NCBI GenBank assembly: GCA_023055355.1
Contig: JALJCS010000012.1
Location: 11,754,501 to 11,818,500 of the forward strand
Reading direction: 5' to 3'
Source: Agelaius tricolor
Lineage: Eukaryota; Chordata; Aves; Passeriformes; Icteridae
Length of the DNA: 64,000 nt
A model generated the notes under the pieces. The model made no database searches. It saw only the letters and a program-made list of their open reading frames with translations, and was not told where the DNA came from. A program made the translations under genes and the position numbers. Of this stretch, positions 58,901-64,000 are shown in pieces (within the stretch, counting starts at the first letter, position 1; every line of letters starts with the position of its first letter).

Positions 58901-61900
58901 TATCACAACATGTGAACAAACCAGAATTTCCCATGTCCTCCCCTTACCTCTAGATTCTGACATTCCTGAGCTGAGTTTGTGGGAAGGCCGATCCATCGGA
59001 TTTCCTTCTTCTCCTTTGAAATGATGTTCATTGCCATCAGGACGTTGAGCGCATCGTAAACTCTCCGTCGAATGTTCTTCTGATCATAAGCCTGCTAAGA
59101 AAACAATACAGCACTAATCACCACAAAAGCATTGAATTAAAAAAGGAAAAGCAATTAAACACATCCTCCACAGACATGGAGAAGCTCAAATGGCAAAATG
59201 GCAGTTCTGGTCAGAGTGGTGTTAAACCACCATCCTTCATCTCTGATACCCCTTGGACACCACATGAGGATGCTTGGTTGCAAATGGAAGTTTCAGGCCT
59301 TCCTGAAGCATCTCTGCCAGAAATTCCATCATGGCAAGTCTGGCACAGTTGAAAAGCCTGACAAGACCACATATACAAGAGTAGCTTTTTCTTAAAGTTA
59401 ATTATTTTGGCAGATTCCTCTACTTTGTTTATAATTCAGGAGGAGTTCAATTCTTCACCTTAATTCTGTATTTTTAGATTTCAAAGGGTAAATCTTTATA
59501 TTTGAGAACTAGTTAAGTGAAGGAGAGTATGGACTGTGGCAGGACAGTGCAGAAACAGAATTCCATGACAAAACAGACAAATCTGTATTGGTATAACAAA
59601 ATTCAACACATATTTGCTTACTGAATCTGTTGCTAGGTGGCTGTTAGAATTTGTGAATTCTGATACGAGCTCGTCGGCGACTTCATTGTATGAAGTTGTT
59701 CCTTTACGTTGAACTTTTTCACAAACTTTCATTGAAAAATGCCTCAGACCCTTCCCATTTTTATCTCCTTTCTTGCTTCTCTTACTGAAAAGAGAAAAGT
59801 TTTCTTTTAATACATTGAATGTTAATAAGGTACTTTGTTACACAGCAAAAGGTCTGCACTTCGTAACAGAAATCTAGACTATCTAAATGAAAAATAAAAG
59901 TTTTGCATCAATTTCTTGTTTCTTACAAGTTGGCAAAAAAGTGCAATAGAGCCCCTTCCTTGACTATTTCTGCATTGGTAGCATTTGAACACATGCTGCT
60001 GGGAAGATGCTTAAAATGGATTTGTAATTCATCTCCAGGCAGTCTCAGAAAAGAACAACCAAACAAAAGAGGAAAATCTCCCAGGTTGCTTACGTACCTG
60101 GAAGCCATGTTTATGTGGAGCTCTCATGTGTGTGCCTAAAATAGAAAGGCTCAAAGCTCCCTGTGTAATATACAGCAGGAGATCCTAAACTTGGTCATTA
60201 GGGGAATTAAAATGTGTCCATCATAGAATATATCCACACATATACATCACAGTATATAGACCTAGAAATACATCTATTCTATGATGTATCCATCATAGAA
60301 CAGATACAAGAATCTCTTTTGTGGAGAGTAAGTACAGTGTCATTGGGTTTTAAGGTGCTAAATTAAGAACTGGCAAACTGTCAGGGTTATTTTCCATTCA
60401 CCTTCTTCCAGAAAAGGTAATGGTAATAGAAAAAAACAGGAGCAGTTGTTTTTATCACACAAAGTAGATCTGGATGTGTAATGCAATAGAAGCCTTTAAA
60501 AAGTTCAGCTGTGTTGTTTTTGTTTCTTTTTTTCTTTTTTAAAAATTAGTCTCATGGTTTCATTTGACAATGTGTTCCAGGGAGAGCTGTTATTTTACAG
60601 AAAAAGGTCCCCCATCAGCAGTAAAAAGCTAAAGAAACTATTAAAAAAAACAAGAATGCTTTTCAAAATTGTGAATGTATCTAAGAAAACAGAATACAGG
60701 TAAAATAAACAAAAAAGAGTAAAAAGGAACACCAGCAGACTGAAAAAAAAACCACAACACAGTTTTGATGTGAAGAAGTGAAAACTGCTGAAAACGGGAA
60801 CTGGGCAGTTTTCTTTCTGAAAGGCAAATCTGAAGTAAAGCAGGCATGACTCTATACACAAAATACACATTGAGTAACACTCACCTTTCTGAAAAATCTG
60901 ACTCTATAATTTCTTGAGTCCGTTTTCGCTCCCTAAGACAAGACAATTCAAACTTAAGTTGAAAATAACATTATAGAGCACTAAAATCACTGTATATAGG
61001 GCCTAACTGGTTCTAGTGTTTGCTGTTACATGTTTACTGAAAGGGAAAAATACAACACACAGAGCTTGACAAAATTTGAGAGAAGTTGGTTAGGACTTTG
61101 TGGAGGAAGTTGTCGGAGCTCACTGCCAAACAAATCCTATTCCAAATTTTACCATGCTTTGCCCACAGGAACTGAGGGAAGTCACTTCATCTGGAACTAC
61201 AGGAAGTGCTGTGTGAGCTAGATGTCCAAAGTCCATCAAAAAGGAGAAGCTGGGCTCCTTTGAAAGTTCCTATTTAAAATTCCTCCATATGGAAGAAAAA
61301 TGTCTTTAAACAGTGCATAAGATATATCCTATATTTTCAAGCCAGTGAATGTTTAGGAATCTTTAAACAAAACCCAAGGTAAAACACTAAAAATGTTCCT
61401 GTTAGAGCTGATGCATACAGAGCTGGAGACAGACTGAAGAAGCAGCTGCTAAGAATTTTGAACAGCAGCAGCAGCAGCAGTCTGCAATCAGTGGCCATTC
61501 CTTATCCCCCAGTTTATTCCCCACAGCAAGCAGGAGCTGCTCTCCAGCCCTGCCTTTTCCTGCAGCAGCCCCAGGCAGTGCCCAAGAGCTGTGCTGAGCT
61601 GGGGAACGTTGTCCCCGCGCTGTCCAAAGCTGTGCTCCCAGCACAGACCTGACACTGCTGGGAAAGCAGCTAAACAAAAACGAGGGCTTTGAAAAGCTGT
61701 GCTTGAAAACCAGCACAATTTGGTTGTGTGATCCAGAATGCACAACAGGCCCCGCCCTCAGCAGCACCAAAGGGATTTCTGTCCATGGTGCTTAACTGGG
61801 GGCTGAGCAGCTGGGCTGGGGGCAGCCCTGGGCACGGGCCTGGGACAGCAGGGAGCGAGAGCTGGGGCCTGCTCTGCACACCAGGCTGCCAGAGCCTGTG

Positions 61901-63474
61901 CTGAGGCCTGCCAGTGAACCTGCTCCTCTCATTTTGGAAATAATTTGGAGTCTGTGAAGTAACGGGTAAAGCAAGCTGTCTTCTGAAGTGTCTTCAGCAG
62001 CCACAGCTCGCTGCCTCAGTTCAGGAACACCACAGACCCTTCCTTAGCTCTGCTCCTCAAATGAAAATATGGCCCATTGGAAGGATTCTGCATGCAGCAC
62101 TACTGACTGGTCTGTCTGGAGTCATCTCGAGCCTTTTTATGGACGAAGCTCATTGGAAATCCTGTGTCTCAGCTTGGGCAGCACACAAACAGGACAGTGC
62201 TGCCTGGTGGTGGCTGATGCACTGCCCGAGGCTGCTCTGGAACCCCTCCACTGCACGGCACTTTGGAAAGTGAGGTGTGTCAATTCTTTGGTTCAGCAAG
62301 CTGTGACCAGACAGCAGAGCCTGTCCCTCTTCTGGGTACTGAAAGAACGTCTGTCGGGCCTCCACATTTCATAAAATGTGCAGAAAAAAGTGATCTTTGA
62401 CAACTCCTTTCTCAAATAAAATCAGAACTAAGTGCAGGTACTTCAGGAAATGAACACTCAGCTAGGAAAAAAAAAATCAGCTTAAAAACTGTGTGGCTGG
62501 GCCTGCAGTTTATTGACTCTCTGGGGAGGAATGCAGTAATTGGGAAGTACAACCTATGACAGACCTTGCTAACAGAGTAAAATGGAGAAAAGTCAAGGCA
62601 CAAATATTGCCCTCTCATTCCTGCTCTCCTAGATGCTCCATTTCCCATCTTTACTGTTGAAAAGGTAATATTGACATTCATCACTGATTAGAAAAATTAA
62701 TCTAGATGCAGAAATATATTACTTTTTCAGAGGCAAAGCACTACATTTCTGTTTTGAGACAGCTAAGCTCAGCAGTACTGATATTAAAACAAAATACCAA
62801 GAAACAATGTAAAGACCAGATTTAATTAGATGAGATAAAGAAAGTCATGTTTGGCTGGAGCACCTCAGAACCCCATGAAACTTGTTGTTAATGTAGAATA
62901 GTAATAAAAAGAGCACACTGATTATATTCAAAGTGCTCTATTAGAGTTTATTCTTAAATGCCTGTTGAAGTGTTTTTGACAGTCTCTCCCCCTGTAGGCA
63001 TCTGCTACATGGATATACCGTGAACTTCTGGAAAAAATAAAGGCTTCTTTTAACAGGAGCCCTTGTGACTCTCCATTTTCACCAAGAAACAGACACTCAA
63101 ATAAAAAATCAGAAACCAGAAACCACAATTAAAGCAGGCAGTGAAGTGACTGGTGCTTATAATTTGTGTTTACATGCTCCAGCCATCAGAAGTGCCTCCC
63201 AGCCTGAAAAGCACATGCTATACTCCATTTAGTTGTGCTAGAAATAGAAACTGTAAATCAGCATAGATTCAACAGGATGGAATAGATAGATTCAAATAAT
63301 GGAAAAGATGAGAAGTGATGCTCAGACACCTCGAAAGAGACAAAAGCCTTACCCTGGGCCCCAGGCAGACGCCTCTGTGATGTGGGTCTGTGTGACCATG
63401 GTTGGAGCGGGGGTGTACGGGCTCCCGATCAGAACACTCCCTGAACTGGCCAGTCTTTGTGGGGTGCTTATGAT
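43807..63474 (-). CDS. TFDP2: Transcription factor Dp-2 (E2F dimerisation partner 2), nine coding exons, 5' end beyond the window
   Basis: The CDS is the complement of 63353-63474, 60885-60932, 59622-59784, 58948-59094, 56640-56708, 54867-55018, 50474-50640, 44869-44974 and 43807-43975. All introns are GT-AG and the frame stays open for 380 residues to TGA. TFDP2 pairs with E2F proteins in the nucleus to bind promoters of cell-cycle genes. Visible in order: an STPQRL...GSPYTPAP segment; a basic segment (KRSKKGDK); the winged-helix DNA-binding domain ([15 protein letters not shown] to EIRWIGLP) with the DEF-box helix [11 protein letters not shown]; a coiled-coil dimerisation region ([20 protein letters not shown]); the DP-conserved C-terminal domain ([31 protein letters not shown]); and an acidic serine-rich tail ending SSSPE. 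DP-2 rather than DP-1 is indicated by the KRSKKGDK segment and the tail. About 61 N-terminal residues lie past 64000. Confidence 0.96.
44869..44974 (-). CDS. TFDP2: TFDP2 penultimate coding exon
   Basis: 106 nt encoding [20 protein letters not shown] and [14 protein letters not shown], corresponding to the ISTGPSWLNQGLLLNSTQSV region of human DP-2. The acceptor is CTTTCTTCTAG and the donor AG|GTAAAT. This is one of the more divergent exons. Confidence 0.9.
44975..50473 (-). other. TFDP2: TFDP2 intron with 36-bp minisatellite
   Basis: A 5.5 kb intron. Contains the 36-bp minisatellite at 47668-47774 and an A/T-rich patch near 46800-46860. No exon recognised. Confidence 0.8.
47668..47774. repeat. 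36-bp minisatellite, three copies
   Basis: Three head-to-tail copies (47668-47703, 47704-47739, 47740-47774) of a unit beginning CTACATAGTTCTACTTGTTC and ending AACTCC. They are identical apart from the last base of the array. The 36-bp period is a multiple of three, which creates repeated peptides in both strands' open frames, but it lies in a TFDP2 intron. Confidence 0.95.
50474..50640 (-). CDS. TFDP2: TFDP2 coding exon, DP C-terminal domain
   Basis: 167 nt encoding [20 protein letters not shown] and the [19 protein letters not shown] to ALEGYIT region. Strong match to DP-family proteins. The acceptor is TTACATGCAG and the donor CAG|GTAAGC. Confidence 0.96.
52250..52510 (-). mobile_element. 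Possible diverged CR1 LINE fragment
   Basis: On the + strand CAGTCCTTCTTGCTGCC, GTAGTATTCCAGATATAAAGC and AATTCCCAGCATGATTTCAGC fall in the same order as the antisense CR1 stretch I remember as TCCTTCTTGTGCTGG, CAGTACTCCAGATGTGG and CCCAGGATACCATT. Similarity is weak; recalled consensus only. Confidence 0.3.
52825..52852. repeat. 14-bp tandem duplication
   Basis: AAAAACAAGGTATT occurs twice head to tail (52825-52838 and 52839-52852) in a TFDP2 intron. Confidence 0.85.
54867..55018 (-). CDS. TFDP2: TFDP2 coding exon, dimerisation region
   Basis: 152 nt encoding [19 protein letters not shown] and, further on, [20 protein letters not shown]. The [11 protein letters not shown] and DCSIS segments are hallmarks of DP proteins. 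The acceptor is CTTTTGTTTTACAG and the donor AA|GTGAGT. Confidence 0.96.
56640..56708 (-). CDS. TFDP2: TFDP2 coding exon, coiled coil
   Basis: A 69-nt exon, phase 0 at both ends, encoding [20 protein letters not shown] plus LLQ, the start of the coiled-coil dimerisation helix. The donor is CAG|GTACAT. Its length is a multiple of three, so skipping would delete 23 residues without a frame shift. Confidence 0.95.
56709..58947 (-). other. TFDP2: TFDP2 intron with TA-rich repeat
   Basis: A 2.2 kb intron. Includes the TA-rich tandem array at 58685-58755. Otherwise nothing recognised. Confidence 0.8.
58685..58755. repeat. TA-rich tandem repeat
   Basis: About 70 bases of nearly pure A/T. TAATATATATTTATATATA recurs at 688-709-728 spacing (starts 58688, 58709 and a truncated copy at 58728), i.e. 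21 and 19 bp. It is strongly self-complementary and probably unstable in length. Confidence 0.85.
58948..59094 (-). CDS. TFDP2: TFDP2 coding exon, DNA-binding domain, with TAG/CAG tandem acceptor
   Basis: 147 nt (49 codons) if splicing uses the upstream AG, or 144 nt (58948-59091) if it uses the next one; the acceptor reads CTTAG|CAG|GCT. The choice adds or removes one glutamine before [10 protein letters not shown]. Encodes [32 protein letters not shown] and SAQECQNLE, the recognition helix side of the winged helix. The donor is GAG|GTAAGG. Confidence 0.96.
59622..59784 (-). CDS. TFDP2: TFDP2 coding exon, basic segment and first half of DNA-binding domain
   Basis: 163 nt encoding [39 protein letters not shown] and the stretch to HLATDS. 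The donor is TCA|GTAAGC. The acceptor is TTTCTCTTTTCAG and the first base completes a serine codon. Confidence 0.96.
60885..60932 (-). CDS. TFDP2: TFDP2 48-nt cassette exon (E region)
   Basis: Exactly 48 nt, encoding [16 protein letters not shown] in frame. It corresponds to the 16-residue 'E' region that is alternatively spliced in mouse DP-3/DP-2 and contributes to a nuclear localisation signal together with the next exon's KRSKK. Skipping keeps the frame (GG joins T as glycine). The acceptor is GTCTTGTCTTAG and the donor AG|GTGAGT. Confidence 0.92.
60933..63352 (-). other. TFDP2: TFDP2 intron with CAG tract and GC-rich patch
   Basis: A 2.4 kb intron. Contains a CAG trinucleotide tract (six units, about 61462-61480) and a GC-rich patch at about 61540-62280 without dense CpG. 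The open frames in it contain repeat-encoded cysteine or serine runs and are not credible genes. Confidence 0.8.
61462..61480. repeat. CAG/CTG trinucleotide tract
   Basis: Six CAG units on the + strand (CTG in the TFDP2 pre-mRNA), intronic and short. Confidence 0.8.
63353..63474 (-). CDS. TFDP2: First TFDP2 coding exon visible in the window
   Basis: 122 nt encoding [40 protein letters not shown] and two bases of a split glycine. The acceptor is GCTACATTTTACAG and the donor GG|GTAAGG. In human, as I recall, a methionine immediately precedes this segment and serves as the start of a shorter isoform. That codon and the upstream exons are outside the window. Confidence 0.94.
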
Positions 63475-64000
63475 CTGTAAAATGTAGCAATAAAAAACAC
63501 AGCTCTCTAAAGAAAACAGAGGTAAATACAGCCCAAAATCCATACTAAGCATTGCACTAAGAAAAGTAATAATAATTCTGTACCAGAAGCAGTCACAGTA
63601 TACAGAAGAGATGGCACCAGAAGATCTTCATTGAGCAAAGTCATTACAGTGCTGCCAAGTTTCCTATTAATTGTACCATATTACTGTGATATTCACATGG
63701 ACAAGAACCACCCAAATGATTCCAAGTAATTCCTGGGTATGGCAGATAAGGTCTGTACCTCTAGACACCCAATTGTTTCTTCATGAGTACATCTAGGCAA
63801 CACCTTGATCAATGTAATCAATACAGCCTTCTTTCTTTCCAATGGATTTGTCTCTTGTAATTGTCTATACAAAAAACAATCTGAGCTGCAGGCAAAGCAT
63901 TCCCTGCAGTTTCTGGCATTCACAAGATCCCAAGGCACTCTGGCAACTAACTGTACCTACAGAATTCAATGTAAAGTCTTTATGGTATAGATAGAATTTA
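63475..64000 (-). other. TFDP2: TFDP2 intron, running off the window
   Basis: No exon recognised. The 81-codon minus-strand open frame at 63693-63938 does not match DP-2. The next upstream TFDP2 exon must lie beyond 64000. Confidence 0.75.

Noticed and set aside
61402..61770. 122-codon minus-strand open frame in a TFDP2 intron
   Set aside because: It reads through a CTG tract as a run of cysteines, has no recognisable domain, and lies within an intron.
1..64000. CRISPR arrays, operons, tRNA or rRNA genes, intact viral or transposon ORFs
   Set aside because: None seen. Direct repeats are simple tandem tracts, and the only mobile elements are decayed CR1 fragments.

Overview
This is a eukaryotic, vertebrate nuclear window, most likely from a bird. 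The evidence is two split genes with GT-AG introns whose exons encode well-known vertebrate proteins, CR1-type LINE fragments of the avian kind, low repeat density, compact introns, CpG islands, and GC-rich patches in otherwise AT-rich introns. A songbird-like genome is my guess; the species cannot be told from the sequence. Nothing bacterial, phage-like or viral was recognised.

Layout. Positions 1-3900 are upstream intergenic DNA with simple repeats. A CpG island at about 3900-5070 carries the promoter, first exon and early intron 1 of ATP1B3 (Na+/K+-ATPase beta-3 subunit, + strand). Its seven coding exons run from 4366 to 26554 and join without a frame break into a 280-residue protein; the likely last poly(A) signal is at 27291. 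The gap from about 27310 to 36400 holds no protein gene I can support. It does contain an isolated CpG island (about 32975-33480) preceded by an AT-rich, homeodomain-site-rich segment that looks like a regulatory element. From about 36400 to 43806 lies the probable long 3' UTR of TFDP2 (E2F dimerisation partner DP-2, - strand). Nine TFDP2 coding exons run leftwards from 63474 to the stop codon at 43807. They encode 380 residues, the whole protein except roughly the first 61 residues, which must lie beyond 64000.

The two genes are convergent neighbours, the order I recall for the ATP1B3-TFDP2 locus of other vertebrates. They do not share a pathway: ATP1B3 is a membrane ion-pump subunit and TFDP2 a nuclear cell-cycle transcription factor. 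I found no new biological system. The points most worth a second look are two near-perfect snap-back hairpins in ATP1B3 introns, the orphan CpG island with its flanking element, and a TAG/CAG tandem splice acceptor next to a 48-nt cassette exon in TFDP2. Less strong are a cluster of regulatory motifs with a G-quadruplex candidate in ATP1B3 intron 1, and an unexplained CpG-containing segment at 23.3 kb.
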